Counted from the first letter of the stretch, positions 10,226 through 36,304 are shown. The stretch is DNA of 64,000 bases from Tupaia tana (GCA_026018925.1 JAKSZU010000012.1:43005218-43069217); one strand, 5' to 3'. Notes: a model not told the origin generated them from the letters alone. Numbers and translations: made by a program.

Positions 10226-11039
10226 AGCCGCCGGCGGTGTGTGCGCTGGCTCTTTGTGTGCCTGGCAGGGTGGCTGGGTCTGGCTTTGAAAGTCTCTGCC
10301 CACCCCCTCCCCCATCTCCGTCTGTGCCGCTCTACCCGCTTCCCTGTCTGTCACTCTGCCCGAGCTTGTCGGGGGGAGGAAGATGCTGCTTCCAGCTGGG
10401 GTGACAGTGAACCCAGTGGGAGGGAGACCAACTCCTCCCTCCCCCTGCAGTCTGGACCTTCCCCTATACCTCCCACTCCCCATTCTTCAGCCCTTGATAC
10501 CTCTGTTTTAGGGTGCAGGCTGCAACAGTTAATAGGAATTGGGGTGACCCCTGGGGACCTGCAAATCCACCAGAAGCCAGGCTCTGGCCCAGTAGCTCCT
10601 GGAGGAATTCATTCCAGCCTGTCCGGCCTCCCATCCGTTCTGGCCCCCAAGGGCGCATGAAGGGGGGTCCCCCCTGCGGAAGGGGGGCGGGGAGTTCCTT
10701 GGCAGGAAGGGAAATGGAAGGAAAAGCTGGGCTCCACCCGGGCGGGCAGGCAGGCGGCCTCACGGCCCCCAGGGCAGGCGGCAGTAACCTGAGCCCACTG
10801 GTGTGTGGGGCCAGCGTGCGCGTGGGTGGGACTGACCTCCGGCTACTCCTGGGGGACAGTGGGGTCTCCCCGAGGGGCAAGTCGAGAAGCCCAGGGACGC
10901 AATGGGGGCCCATCCGAGGGACTCGCTCTCCACCCTGGTCCTGACCCCACCCCCTGGAGGTCTAGCCCTGGCCCCGAGGCCCCGCCCCCTGGGCCCTCCC
11001 TCCCACCCCAGGGCCAGATGTTCAGCTGGCGGAGGCATC

Positions 11040-11930
11040 GGCTGGGGGAGGGGTGCTGAGGCCGCAGCCGGCACTACTTCCCTGCCAGCAGCTTCATTGT
11101 GTGCGCGAGGAGCGAGCGGCGGCGGAGAGCGGGCGAGCGAGCAGCAGCCCGAGCGCGGCGGGGAGAGCGAGCGCGCCGGGGAGGGTGCGAGGCGGCGCCC
11201 GCGGCTGCGCTCCGCCCGCCTCCCGGCAACTCTGCCCCAGCGCCGCGCGCTGTGAGCGCCGTCCCGCCACCGCCGCCGCCACCGCCACCGCCGCCGCTGG
11301 CTGCCGTCGCGGTCAGGGGTCTGGTCGGGACAGGGGTCCCGGTCCGGGGACTGGGACATCCCTGGCACAGCTAAGAGGCGCGGAGCCCGCGGGGGCGCAA
11401 ATTGTGCTGCGGCGCCCGCTCGCTGAACGGCGTGGGCAGGCGGGCTGTGGGGCTCCTGGGCGCCCCGAGGGCAGAGCGCCTAGACTTCTCCCGGGGAGTC
11501 CCAACCCCTAGGAGCATACAGAGAGAGTGCGCCGCAACCGCACTGGACCTTGCGCTCATCCCCCGCGCACCCCACTTCTGCACAAACTTTTCTGACGCCC
11601 TTGCCCGTGGGGGTCGCGAAGAGCGCTGGGGCTGCCCGCTGAGCTCCCGCTCCGCCAGACCCTAGCCACGCTGACCTGCTGCCTCTCGTAGCCTCAGTGG
11701 CGACCTCTCCAGGCCGGGCCAGGCACGGCACTCGAGGCGAGCGCGGCAACCACAGTCCCTCTCCCAAGGCTCCCGCGCCCCCCGGGGCAGCTGGGCGGGG
11801 TAATGCCCTCGGTGATGGAGAAGCCGAGCGCGGGCTCCGGGATTCTGTCCCGCAGCCGGGCCAAGACGGCGCCCAACGGCGGACAGCCCCACTCGGAGGA
11901 TGACAGCAGCGAGGAGGAGCATTCGCACGG
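11040..11930 (+). promoter_or_regulatory. RCOR2: RCOR2 promoter CpG island and 5' UTR region
   Basis: Very GC-rich stretch dense in CpG that runs into coding exon 1. It contains repeated GAGCG/GGCGG motifs and no clear TATA box, which fits a dispersed CpG-island promoter. The transcription start cannot be fixed from sequence; it most likely lies between about 11,090 and 11,500. The first coding exon ends at 11929 with a GT donor. The start context at 11803 has G at -3; a second in-frame ATG four codons later (11815) has G at -3 and G at +4. Confidence 0.75.
11262..11300 (+). repeat. CCG/CCA trinucleotide repeat in RCOR2 5' region
   Basis: Imperfect CCG and CCA triplets (CCGCCACCGCCGCCGCC and similar) about 500 bases upstream of the RCOR2 start codon. 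It probably lies in the promoter or 5' UTR and could be length-variable. Confidence 0.8.
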
Positions 11931-14900
11931 TGAGCCCGGCGGCCTAGGTTTAAAGGCGCGCTGGTTGGGCGGGGTGGGGGGGCAAGGACTGTTGGGGCTA
12001 AGAGTTGCAGACCATGGGCTACTACACTGATGGTTCCTGCCCCTCCTGGAATGAAGCCTCTGCCTTCTTTCTCCCTCAAACCTGGGGCTGCCTGCACAGA
12101 CAGGGAACCTGGAGGCTGGGCCCCTAGCTGCCATGGAGGCGGTCCTGCCCGCCCTTGCCCTGCCTTCAGCCCCTGAGGGACCCAGGCGTCCCCTCCCTTT
12201 CACGGATTAGATCCCTCATACCTTGCCACCTTGCAGGGTACTACGTCTGGCTGGGGCAGGGGCTGGAAAGACACCTCCACTCGGGCTCATGTGGCAGGGA
12301 GGAGCCCTGTGTTCTCTGCAGGGCTGTGGTACCGGCCTGGGGGCTGCCCTCCACCCCCATCCCAATCAGAACAAAGCGCTTGGCTTGGCCTGGACTCTAA
12401 AACTGTCCTCTGGTGCCTCCCTCCCCCTCGATGGGCATGATTAGGCAGGGTCTCTCCTTCCTTCAGTCCCTCCTGTGGCTGAGGGTAACTGAGGGGGAAA
12501 AGTGAGCCTCCTGGAAGGTGGGGATTCTGAGTGGTCAGGAAGGAGAACTCCAGGCCAGCCACCTCCCCCGCCACATCCTCCCTCCCTCTTTCCCTCCCTG
12601 GAGTCCTGACTGCCTTCCCCTGGCTCCACAGACAGCATGATCCGCGTTGGAACCAATTACCAGGCCGTAATTCCGGAGTGCAAGCCTGGTGAGTGGCAGG
12701 ACAGGCTGCGAAGGGAGGAGTGGAGGCCGATGGCTTGGCCTGGAGCCCCACCTGGGGAGTCCTTGGCTGGCTCCACTCGAAGGACAGGCAGGCGGCCGGC
12801 GGGCGGGGGTGGCCCCATGGCATGGCTGGTTTTCCTGCTCTGCCTTCCTGTCTGGATTTCTGCCCCTCCTTCCCTCTGGGCCTCACCTCCCAGGCCCCAC
12901 TTCTCTGCTGCCCTCTGGCCATGGGTCCAGCTCATCTGAGCATCTGCCTCCTGCTTCTTGGCTTTGCAGAGAGCCCAGCACGCTACAGCAACAAGGAGCT
13001 GAAGGGCATGCTGGTGTGGTCACCCAATCACTGCGTGTCAGATGCCAAGCGTGAGTGGGCCGCCCTGCTTCATCCTATCCCTAGGAAGTGGGGGCTTAGG
13101 GTTGTCCCACCCCAGGGTGGTTCTTGTTGGGAGTAGGGCTCCGGGGCACCTGAAGGCAGAGGAGTGGACTCAGTCAGTTCTGGGGCTCAGGCACAGAGGC
13201 TCAGCCTCTGGGAGGGCCCCCTTTGGCGTGAGCCTGGGTTAGGAGTTGTTACTGCTTCCTCCAAGACCACACTCCTCCTGCCCCTGCAGTTGACAAGTAC
13301 ATTGCAATGGCCAAGGAGAAGCATGGCTATAACATTGAGCAGGTGAGCCCTGGCTCTCTGGGGTGGGCACGGAGCAGTGCTAGAGGCAGACGAGTCTGAG
13401 TTGTCCCTTATCCCGGGCCAGGCCCTGGGCATGCTTCTGTGGCACAAGCACGATGTGGAGAAGTCACTAGCCGACTTAGCCAACTTTACCCCCTTCCCTG
13501 ACGAGTGGACAGTAGAGGACAAGGTGCTATTTGAGCAAGCCTTTGGCTTCCACGGCAAGTGCTTCCAGCGGATCCAGCAGATGGTAAAGTCCTTCCGCTG
13601 CCCTGCCCCCACCCACCCAACCCCTCCTTTCTGATGAGCTTCCCCAGGGCCCCGAGTCTTGGGAGGGTCCCAACTCAGGCATCAATACCTCTCTTCCAGC
13701 TACCTGACAAGCTCATTCCTAGCCTGGTGAAGTACTACTACTCTTGGAAGAAGACCCGAAGCCGAACTAGCGTGATGGACAGACAGGCGCGGCGGCTTGG
13801 GGGTCGCAAGGACAAAGAAGACAGGTGGGAGCCCGGGAAGCGCTGGGTGGGGGCGGAGTCCTGACCCTGCCTGATTCCCTCCCTGCCGTCTTTGTCAGCA
13901 GTGATGAGCTAGAAGAAGGACGGGGAGCTGTAAGTGAGGGAGAGCCAGATGCTGGAGACCCCAAGAGAGAGGTGAGGTCCCAGAACTGGTCTGGCCCTGC
14001 CTGACCATGGACTTCTTGGGCTGGGTACCATCCACCTCCCTCTTTCCTTTGCAGCCTCTGCCCTCTCGGCCCCTGAACGCACGCCCAGGCCCTGGGAAGA
14101 AGGAGGTGCAGGCATCTCAGTACCGCCACCACCCCTTGCGAACCCGGAGACGCCCACCGAAGGGCATGTACCTGAGTCCTGAGGGCCTCACTGCTGTGTC
14201 CGGGAGCCCAGACCTTGCCAACCTCACACTCCGAGGTCTTGACTCCCAGCTCATCTCCCTCAAGCGCCAGGTGGGGGCCCAAGAAAAGAAAGGGCCATGC
14301 AGAGCAGGCGGTCAGCACCTGGGGACGGGAATTTGGGGGCAGCTAAGGTGTAAGGGAGATGGTGTAGATGCCACACTTAGCCGTCTCATCTGGGGTTCTG
14401 GATAACTTGGCATTCTTTTCTGGGCCTGCTTAAAAAATGCCAGCATCAGGCCAGCTCCATGGCCTTGTGTTAAGGTGGCTGGATCCCACATGGCCTTCCC
14501 CGTGGTTCAAATCCTGGACCTGGCAACTTGAGAAACACTCTGGAGGTGTGTGCATACCTACCCCAAATCTTGACCTGGGGGAGAGGGGATTGCAATGTGA
14601 CCGTTCCTAGTGGGGAAGTGTCCTCTCTCTCATGAGTGTAGGTGTCTTCTGGCAAACTTTAAGAAAACAGCATCTTCCTGCTGAGTAGATGTGAGGGAGG
14701 AATGAGCTAGATGGGAGTGGCAGAGAGCTTTGCTGGGGGACATAGACCCCTGGTGAGTGGGTTGGCGATGCTGACTGCCCTACGATGGAGAGTTTGATGG
14801 TCCTCCATTTCCTGGCTTTCCCAGGTGCAGAGTATGAAACAAACCAATAGCAGCCTCCGCCAAGCCCTGGAGGGCGGCATTGACCCACTCCGCCCCCCTG

Positions 14901-15858
14901 AAGTAAGGCTACTCTTTTTTTTTTTTTTGGGTACAAAAGGGGGCTCTTTGGAGGTGGAAAGGGGAGTTCTGCTCGGGGACAGGATTGGGTTTACAGGATA
15001 TATTCCTTGCTCTACAGGCCAACACCAAGTTCAACTCCCGCTGGACCACAGATGAACAGCTGCTGGCTGTACAAGGTGGGTTAGGCCATGCGGAGACTAG
15101 AGGACTCCAGGCACCTATCTCCCCACCCTCCAAGGAGCTGGGGGTAGAGGAGAAGGATCAGGGAAGTAACTAGATCTCAGGGGTATTCATGCTCTGCTGC
15201 CCTTTTGACCCTTGCAGCCATCCGTAGGTATGGCAAAGACTTTGGGGCTATTGCAGAGGTGATTGGGAACAAGACTCTGACCCAGGTGAAGACCTTCTTT
15301 GTGAGCTACCGGCGCCGCTTCAATCTGGAGGAGGTGCTGCAGGAATGGGAGGCCGAGCAGGATGGGGCCCCTGGAGTCCCGGTCCCCATGGAGGAGGCTA
15401 GGAGAGGGGCTCCCTTGCCAGCCTCAGCCCTAGAGGAAGATGATGAGGTGAGAAGGGGGTGAGAGAAACACCTCAGAGAGGAGAGGAGAGGCACTCCCTT
15501 GGCCCTACAGCACCTGGATTCTCACTCTTCTCTCTCCCCTCAGGTCCAGATTACGTCTGTCTCAACATCTATGCCCCGAGGGGTGCCCCCTGCACCCCCA
15601 CCCCCTCCCCCTCCCACCTCACTGTCTCAGCCACCCCCACTGCTCAGGCCACCTCTGCCCACAGCTCCCACTCTGCTCCGACAGCCACCCCCGCTGCAAC
15701 AGGGCCGTTTCCTCCAGCCCCGGCTGGCCCCCAACCAGCCGCCCCCACCTCTCATCCGACCTGCTCTGGCTGCCTCTCGCCACAGTGCCCGCCCTGGCCC
15801 TCAGCCCCCTCCCACCTTGATTGGAGCCCCTCTGGAGCCTCCAGCACCCTCACTCTGA
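11803..15858 (+). CDS. RCOR2: RCOR2, REST corepressor 2, complete coding region in 12 exons
   Basis: Nuclear scaffold that links LSD1 (KDM1A) and HDAC1/2 to nucleosomes and represses transcription. Coding exons: 11803-11929, 12632-12688, 12970-13050, 13290-13342, 13422-13583, 13700-13824, 13902-13971, 14055-14270, 14825-14902, 15018-15075, 15218-15447, 15544-15858. All introns are GT-AG and phases join without a break to give 523 residues, the length I recall for the human protein. Seen in order: acidic N-terminus with [13 protein letters not shown]2 about residues 44-129 ([16 protein letters not shown] onward); SANT1 about 130-182 ([15 protein letters not shown]); basic linker; helical segment about 283-315; SANT2 about 325-380 ([19 protein letters not shown]); proline-rich tail with a long Pro run. 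ELM2/SANT1 recruits HDAC; the linker and SANT2 bind LSD1 and DNA (family knowledge). The stop TGA is at 15856-15858. RCOR1/RCOR3 are the alternatives, but the proline-rich tail and length fit RCOR2. Confidence 0.97.
14448..14669 (+). mobile_element. tRNA-derived SINE family C in RCOR2 intron 8
   Basis: GGCCAGCTCCATGGCCTTGTG head, CTGGATCCCACATGG, CTTGAGAAACACTCTGG and a weak 3' end. Old copy; the only tRNA-SINE inside RCOR2. Confidence 0.75.
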
Positions 15859-16520
15859 GCCCTGAGGTCCTCCATCAAACAGAGGCTCCAGAACCCCTTT
15901 GCTGGACATCCCGGGGCATCTGTGATGTCACTGGGGACAGAGGAGACTAGTGCTCTTGCCGGGTCTTTCAAAGACCTAGCGCTGCAGGCAGCCTAGCCTC
16001 GAGGGTTCTGCATGTGTTCCTGGGAGCCAGGTCTCTCTCCCCACACATACCCCTCTACCCCAGCCGGGGCTCAGGGGCTCAGCCGCCTTTCAGGTGGGCT
16101 CGAGGTGCTTTCTGCTTCCTGGCTGGGACTGGAATAGCTGCCTTCTAGTCTGCTGGGGCTTGGCCTTTGGGCCTTGCCTTTTGTGTGTGTGGGGTAGTGA
16201 CCTTAGCGCAGGACAGGGGAGAGGACAGTTCCGTGTGTGTTGGCTGTTCTTGTTCCTCTTTACCTTCTTTTAGCAATAAGTCTGGGGTGAGGTGGGGAGG
16301 GGACCCTGCGGGGGAGGTGGGCAGAGGTTTCTTGGGACCTGACAACAGTGGAGGCTAGAAGGGAAGCTCTGTCTTCAGAGGCTGGCTGGAAACTGAAGAG
16401 CTCTGAGGGTGCCCACCATGCCCACCCTAAAAGCTTAGAGAAAGGGGGTTGAGGACTTAAGACATGGGTTTATTTTTCAACATTTTTAAAAAAGAAATAA
16501 AACCTCCGAAGCTCACTGAA
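15859..16520 (+). other. RCOR2: RCOR2 3' UTR
   Basis: Follows the TGA at 15856-15858 and runs to shortly beyond the AATAAA at 16496-16501. About 660 bases, no repeats. The exact cleavage site is inferred to be 10-30 bases after the hexamer. Confidence 0.85.
16496..16501 (+). terminator. RCOR2: RCOR2 poly(A) signal AATAAA
   Basis: Canonical hexamer in an A-rich context on the + strand, the first one after the RCOR2 stop. It lies only about 240 bases from the opposing MARK2 signal. Confidence 0.85.
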
Positions 16521-16741
16521 TTCTCTTTACCTTTTGGTGTAAGGGCCCTGGGCTTTGCTTCCAGTCTGCCAAGGGTGGGAGGGAACTGGCCCACCCAGCA
16601 CTGGCCTGTCTCCCAGACCCCAGGCAGGAGCCAGTTCTCTCCTGCAAGCCGGCTGGTCAGGCAGCATCTTGCCCACAGGGGACTGGGTCCTTGCCTGGCT
16701 GGGAGAAGAAACAGGAGGCAGCTCAGATTCCAAACATTCTC

Positions 16742-16747
16742 TTTATT
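16742..16747 (-). terminator. MARK2: MARK2 poly(A) signal AATAAA (minus strand)
   Basis: TTTATT on the + strand reads AATAAA on the MARK2 strand, about 1.72 kb after the MARK2 stop. I see no better hexamer on the minus strand between it and the stop. Cleavage is expected near 16,715-16,732. Confidence 0.8.
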
Positions 16748-17064
16748 ACGTGTTTGATCCAGAGGAACTAAGTGCAGGGCAGGGAGGAGGGGGGCTGGGT
16801 GGGGAGGGGCCACCTTGCCTGGGTGCCCCCTGCCCCCACCAGGAGCCAAGCCATGCCCTCCCAGCCCCCTTGGAGCACCCGGGCTGTTCCATAGGGCAGG
16901 AGGGGGAGGGGTGAGGGGGAAGCCCTTGGTCTGAGCCGGAGCCGCCAGTGGGAGCTTGGGGCAGGAGGGCTGAGGTTGGCGAGGCCCCTTCCTGGGACCC
17001 AAGGGCTCAACTGTCACTGAGCCTGGCCTTGGAGTAGGGGTGATGAACGGGTGGAGTCATCATA

Positions 17065-17110
17065 AATCAAAAAAAAAAAAATAATAATAATAAAATAAAA
17101 AATAAAACCC
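17065..17110 (-). promoter_or_regulatory. MARK2: AU-rich segment in MARK2 3' UTR
   Basis: On the MARK2 strand this reads as alternating U runs and UUAUU units with a nearby GAUUUAUG. It could bind AU-rich-element proteins. On the + strand it carries several AATAAA hexamers that could serve as fallback poly(A) signals for RCOR2 read-through. Confidence 0.4.
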
Positions 17111-18467
17111 ATCACATAAAAATGTACAACTCAGGTGAGGGCAGGGGCTGCCTCTGCAAGACGCCTACCCCCAATTTCTCAAGAACAGAAACAGCAGAGA
17201 AATAAATTAAGGGATGCAGTGGCCGCCACCAGCCAAGCGCCCGCAACTACCCACTCCCACACTGGCCGCGGGGTTAGAAGCAGGAAGTCACTCCACCTGT
17301 CTGTCCCCCCACCCCGTGGAGGGCAGATGCACCGGCCCTGCTGCGCTGCCCTGCCCTGTCCAGCTCTCGCCAGGCAGCCCGCGGGGCCCTGGGCAGTGCC
17401 TCCTGAGAGGGATGACAGTGCTGAGAAGAAAAGGTGAGGCCAAGAGATGAGTGATGAGGGAAGTCACTGCTCTGAAACTAGCTGGTGCCCAGATTAATGC
17501 CAATGAAGGGGAAGCAGTGGGGACGGGAGCGGCGAGGGGGGCTGTGCTTTCAGACAGAGAAAGCCCAGCGTCCCTGTTCTGGAGACTAGCAGCCCAAGTG
17601 GCCCCCTGGGGGCTGAGGAGCCAATCTGTCCTGCAGTCCCCTCCCCTCTCCCAGCCCTGGGGTTGCCCCTCCTACCCGGAAGGGGTGGGAGAAGATGGCA
17701 CAGACCTTTGAGGAGGGGAACAAATGTCCCCACAGCAGCTTATGGAAGGAAATGCCCAGCTGGGGGGAGACAGAGGATACAGTGTAGAGGGAGGACGGAG
17801 CCCCTAGCCAGCCCGCCTGCCCTCAGCTGCCAGCCCACCCACTTCAGGGCTGCGCAGCACCCAGCCCCCCGCCCCCCGCCCCCCAGGCCGCCAGCCCAGG
17901 GGCCTAGGGCAGAGGAAGGCCACCTCTGGTGGTTCACTTAGAGGGGGGAGGGGAGGAGAGGGGAGAAGCCCCAAGCGGGCCTGGCAGAGGGCCTGACAGG
18001 GAACTCCACCACTCTTGCCTGAGAGTGTTCCAGCCCTGAGCCACCCTCCCGGGAAACCCCACAGATCCAGTCTCGACTGTCCCAATGGGGCAGGGAGGAC
18101 AGGTGGCCGCTGGGATTTTTTTTTTCTTTTTTCTTTTTGGTAATAAAAAATTTCTTGGTTTAGGCGAAATACTCTGTGCAACCGCAGTACCGAGGGGGAG
18201 CCCTGCCCCTACCCCGCCCTCCCCTTCCTTCGCCTCCTATGGGGGAGAGAGGGGAAGGGGGAATTTCTGGGCAGGGGTGAATGTGGTGATGGTAGGGGAA
18301 GAGCCATCTCCCATCCCCCACAAACTTGGAAGAAAAGACCAGGGAGGGAGAAGTGCCAGCAGGGAGACACCAATCCGTCGCTGCAGTCTGGCCTGGGGGG
18401 GCGGCGGCTGGCCCCAGCAGCCAAGTCCAGCTGGCCTGCCTCTGTCGCCCCCACTCCTGGCAGCCTG

Positions 18468-32971
<14,504 letters not shown>

Positions 32972-33579
32972 CTGCAGGGTGCAAACAGACACACCTTTAC
33001 ATGTTGCCCTGACAATTACCTAAACCCCTGCTTTTAACTCTTTGCAAAAAAAAAAAAAAAAAAAAAAAAGTAAAAGACTGGAGTACAGGGGCAGACTCTA
33101 GGGGGCTGGCAGGCAAGAAGCATAAGGAGGAGAACACAAGAAGACAGAGGGGTGAGAAGACAGCCCCAAAGAGTACAGCATAAGGGTCAGTACAAGATCC
33201 TATGGGTATCAGAGCTTAGGACCAGAGCTGTTCCATCACTGGCTCCACCAATGCCCCGTTAATAACCCTAAATATTTAGCTCCTTGACCTCATGTGGGAG
33301 GTCCACGTGCCTACTGCTATCCCTGCTCCCCAACCACACTGTGAGAAGGCTGCATCTCAAAGTCACAGAAGCAACAGGGTCAGAATAGCTTCAGTGTCCT
33401 ATTGCCACCCACCACTTTAACTTTTAAAAAAAGTTCATGTAGTTATTCAATTAGAGAAACATAGCACCCCTGATAGGATCTTGACATTGTAATCTACCCT
33501 GAGCCGACCCAGATTGTGAGCCCACACATGCTTCCTTCCATACTTGTGCCTAGCACACATGGAGAGGTCTGGCGAGCAC

Positions 33580-33720
33580 CCTATGTTAACTTTTATTATT
33601 TATTACTTTGCATTTGTTTTCTCTCCCATGAAGAAAGGTATATATCCTTTATTGATATAACCTGGCATCTAAACAGACTGGCTCATGGTAGATGCTCAAT
33701 GAATACTTGTACAATGAATG
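33580..33720 (+). mobile_element. L2-like 3' remnant
   Basis: CTGGCTCATGGTAGATGCTC and AATGAATACTTG fit the 3' end of ancient L2/MIR elements. Confidence 0.5.
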
Positions 33721-33789
33721 AACAGAAAGACTGGGTCTGGGCAAGGCAGCAGCCCTCCTTCACCCTCCTTAGATATTCCAAGCTCAACT

Positions 33790-34441
33790 AACAGTGTGAG
33801 GAAGAACTTAAAACAACCAACAACGAACAGGTATGCAAACACTGCACAGAAAGGGTATGGTCCAACAAAAACATATGTCCACTTGAAGACTTGTACATTC
33901 CTCCAAGAGCTAAACACAAAGTGCCTAAGTGATCCAGCAATTCCTCGCCTAGGCATATACCCAAAATAAGCAAAAACACACTCTACACAAAACCTGTTCA
34001 TAGCAGCATAATATAATAGCAACAAATGGAAACAACTCAAATGTCCATCTACTGCTGAGTGGATAAACAATGTGGCATATTCATACAATGGAATATTAGT
34101 TGACAATAAAAAGAAATGAAAAAGAAATGAAGTGCTGATACATACTGTAACAAGAAGAACTTTGAGACCATTATGGTTTTTTTAAAAAAGAATGATTTAT
34201 TTAATTCTATTTGTTGTTATTATATTTTAATTTGACCAGAGAGAGACAAAGGTATAGAGAAAGGGAAAGTGGGAAAGCAAGCTGCCAGGTCTTGGATTTG
34301 AACGATGGTCAATCATGTGAGAGTCCAACACCTTAACCACCACGCCACGTGCTGGCTCCCATATCATTATGTTAAGTGAACAAAGCTGGTCATACAAGAC
34401 CACATATTGTATGATTCCATTTAAATGAAATGCCCAAAACA
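33790..34441 (+). mobile_element. L1 LINE 3' fragment (ORF2 end), split by a SINE
   Basis: Typical L1 3' ORF2 text is recognisable: CAGCAATTCC...GCATATACCCAAAA, TTCATAGCAGCATAATA, TGGATAAACAATGTGGCATA, CAATGGAATATTAGT, and after the SINE TTATGTTAAGTGAACAAAGC and TATTGTATGATTCCAT. It is full of stops and cannot encode ORF2. A family B SINE (34,177-34,360, minus) interrupts it and a family A SINE follows at 34,442. Confidence 0.88.
34177..34360 (-). mobile_element. tRNA-derived SINE family B inside the L1 fragment
   Basis: Splits the L1 at ACCATTATG / ATCATTATG, a short target duplication, so it is younger than the L1. Confidence 0.88.
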
Positions 34442-34712
34442 GGGACCAGCAGTTAGCATAGTGGCTATGTCTCTGGACTCCCACGTAGTTGACAGCGGCT
34501 CGAGTCCTGGACCCGGTGGCTTAAACTCACGCTGGGCGTGTGTGCGTGCGTGCCCAAGATCCCAAGAGGAGAATGGAGGAGAAGGGATTGCGGCGTGGCC
34601 ATCCCTCCGGGGGGTGATTTCTCGCTTTCTGTCTCTCTCTGTCTTTCTGGCAAGTGCACATGCACTATAGCAAAAACCTCTCCATATACCCCCCCCCCCC
34701 CCCAAAAAAGCC
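34442..34712 (+). mobile_element. tRNA-derived SINE family A
   Basis: Full-length copy that ends the recognisable L1 sequence; a run of 14-16 C residues follows the AACCTCTCC end. Confidence 0.9.
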
Positions 34713-35255
34713 ACCAAATGGAATTAAATAAATAAATAATTCCTTTAAAAAAAAAAAAGAAAAAAAGGCTGAAAACACTTGATGCCTTCAATTCAGCATC
34801 CTGGGACCAAACTACTGCCAGAAACCTATCCCAGAACTATCCACTGCTGCCTTGGAAACTTCAAGAAGGCAGTTTAAAGAGTAGCAGGATGACCAGAGGA
34901 GCGTAAGTCAATGTTCTTCCTTTCTAGGCCCCTGCTGACTCTAAGTGAAGTCCTCAAAAGGACTTCAAGGGCAGGCTCTAAGCCCTCAAAACCTGGAATA
35001 AGGATCTAGCATCTACCTGGGGATTTAGGGCTTTTGCCCTCTTGAAGTCAAATCTGGGAATTTCACGTCTACCCTGAGTTCTGGTTTGCCCCTCTCTCTT
35101 GGGCGTTTCTGGCCCTAAGGGCTGGTCTGTGTGGCACAGCAGGACAGCATTCCCCATTAGGCGTGGCTGCACACTGGACTTCCAGGAACATCAATAACTT
35201 CAAGTGGTACTCTGTCGTTTACCCTCTTCCTTACTGGTCAAGATTAACGGTATAT

Positions 35256-35534
35256 GGGAACCAGCAGTTAGCGTAATGGCTATGTCGCTGGACTCCCACG
35301 TAGTCGACCGCGGTTCGCGTCCCGGACCTGGTGGCTTAAAACTCATGCCGGGCGCGTGTGCGTGCGTGCCCAAGATGCCGAGAGGAGAATGGAGGAGAAG
35401 GGACTGCGGTGTGGCCATCGCCCCCTGGGGGGTGATTTCTCGCTTTCTGTCTCTCTGTCTCTCCCTGTCTGTCTGGCGAGCGCACGTGCCCTATAGCGAA
35501 AACCTCTCCAAAACAAAACAAAACAAAACAAAAT
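35256..35534 (+). mobile_element. tRNA-derived SINE family A, young, with target duplication
   Basis: Near-consensus; flanked by AAGATTAACGGTATA (35240-35254) and AAGATTAATGGTATA (35535-35549). The tail is (AAAAC)n rather than pure A. Confidence 0.94.
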
Positions 35535-35549
35535 AAGATTAATGGTATA

Positions 35550-35780
35550 GGAGCCACCAGTGGCATAGTGGTTAAGGTGGCTGGATCCCATATGGCTGAC
35601 TGAATGGCGGTCCCAGACCTGGCAGCTTGAAAAACACACTGGGAGCATGTGCATGCTTGCCAAAAATCTTGAGAGAAGAATGGAGAGGATGAAATTGCGG
35701 TGTGGCCATCAACCCCCTGGGGGTGATCTCTCACTTTCTCTGACGAGCACACGTGTCCTATAATAAATTAAAAAAAAAAA
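35550..35780 (+). mobile_element. tRNA-derived SINE family C
   Basis: GGAGCCACCAGTGGCATAG head, GCTGGATCCCATATGG, CTTGAAAAACACACTGGG, end TGTCCTATAATAAATTAAA. Confidence 0.82.
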
Positions 35781-35849
35781 TTAAGAGAATAGATGACAGA
35801 TACCAACTGCCAACGTTCAAATCCCAAATACGCAGTCTAGAAGGCAATG

Positions 35850-36038
35850 TTGAGAGTTAAGGTGGCTGGATCCCATATGACTGACTACATGGTTTGAGTC
35901 CTAGACTCTATGGCTTAAAAAACATGCCAGGTGCATGTGTGTCTGTGTGTCCAAATTTTCAAGAGGATAAATGGAGAAGAAAGAACTGTGGTGTGGCCAT
36001 TCCCCTTGGGAAGGGGATGTGGGGGGTGATTTCTCAAC
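35850..36038 (+). mobile_element. tRNA-derived SINE family C, truncated
   Basis: GTTAAGGTGGCTGGATCCC, GGTTTGAGTCCTAG, AAAAACATGCCAGGTGC; stops in the GGGTGATTTCTC region. Confidence 0.75.
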
Positions 36039-36304
36039 ACTGCTGCTTTTCAACATGTTAGCTTGCTTACTTGCTTGCTTGCTTGTTTGTTTATTTTGAA
36101 GTTTTTTTCCAAGGTTGTTGCCATAGGGCATGTGCACTCACTGGAGAGAGACCGAGATAAAGAAAAAGAAAGTGAGGAAACCACCACACCCTAAACCCCA
36201 TCCCAAGGATGGCCATGCTGCAATCCTTTTTTCTCCATTTTTCTCTTGGGATTTTGGGCATGCACACACACATGCCTGGCATGATTTCCTTTTCTTTTTT
36301 TAAG

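Larger units (their letters stand above)
16720..18467 (-). other. MARK2: MARK2 3' UTR
   Basis: About 1.75 kb between the TAA (18468-18470, minus) and the poly(A) signal. It contains a U/AU-rich block (17,065-17,110 read on the minus strand) and an A/G-rich tract near 18,115-18,150. No SINE has inserted here, unlike most of the window. Confidence 0.8.

Noticed and set aside
10760..11368. 202-codon minus-strand frame in the RCOR2 promoter island
   Set aside because: CpG islands routinely give long open frames; no supporting features.
11480..12097. 205-codon minus-strand frame over RCOR2 exon 1
   Set aside because: Antisense shadow of a GC-rich coding and UTR region.
14300..14330. RE1/NRSE-like site (TCAGCACC...) in RCOR2 intron 8
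   Set aside because: Only the left half-site fits; the right half has several mismatches.
17085..17106. AATAAA hexamers on the + strand as the main RCOR2 poly(A) site
   Set aside because: They lie within a simple AT repeat beyond a good earlier signal at 16,496; kept only as possible fallback.
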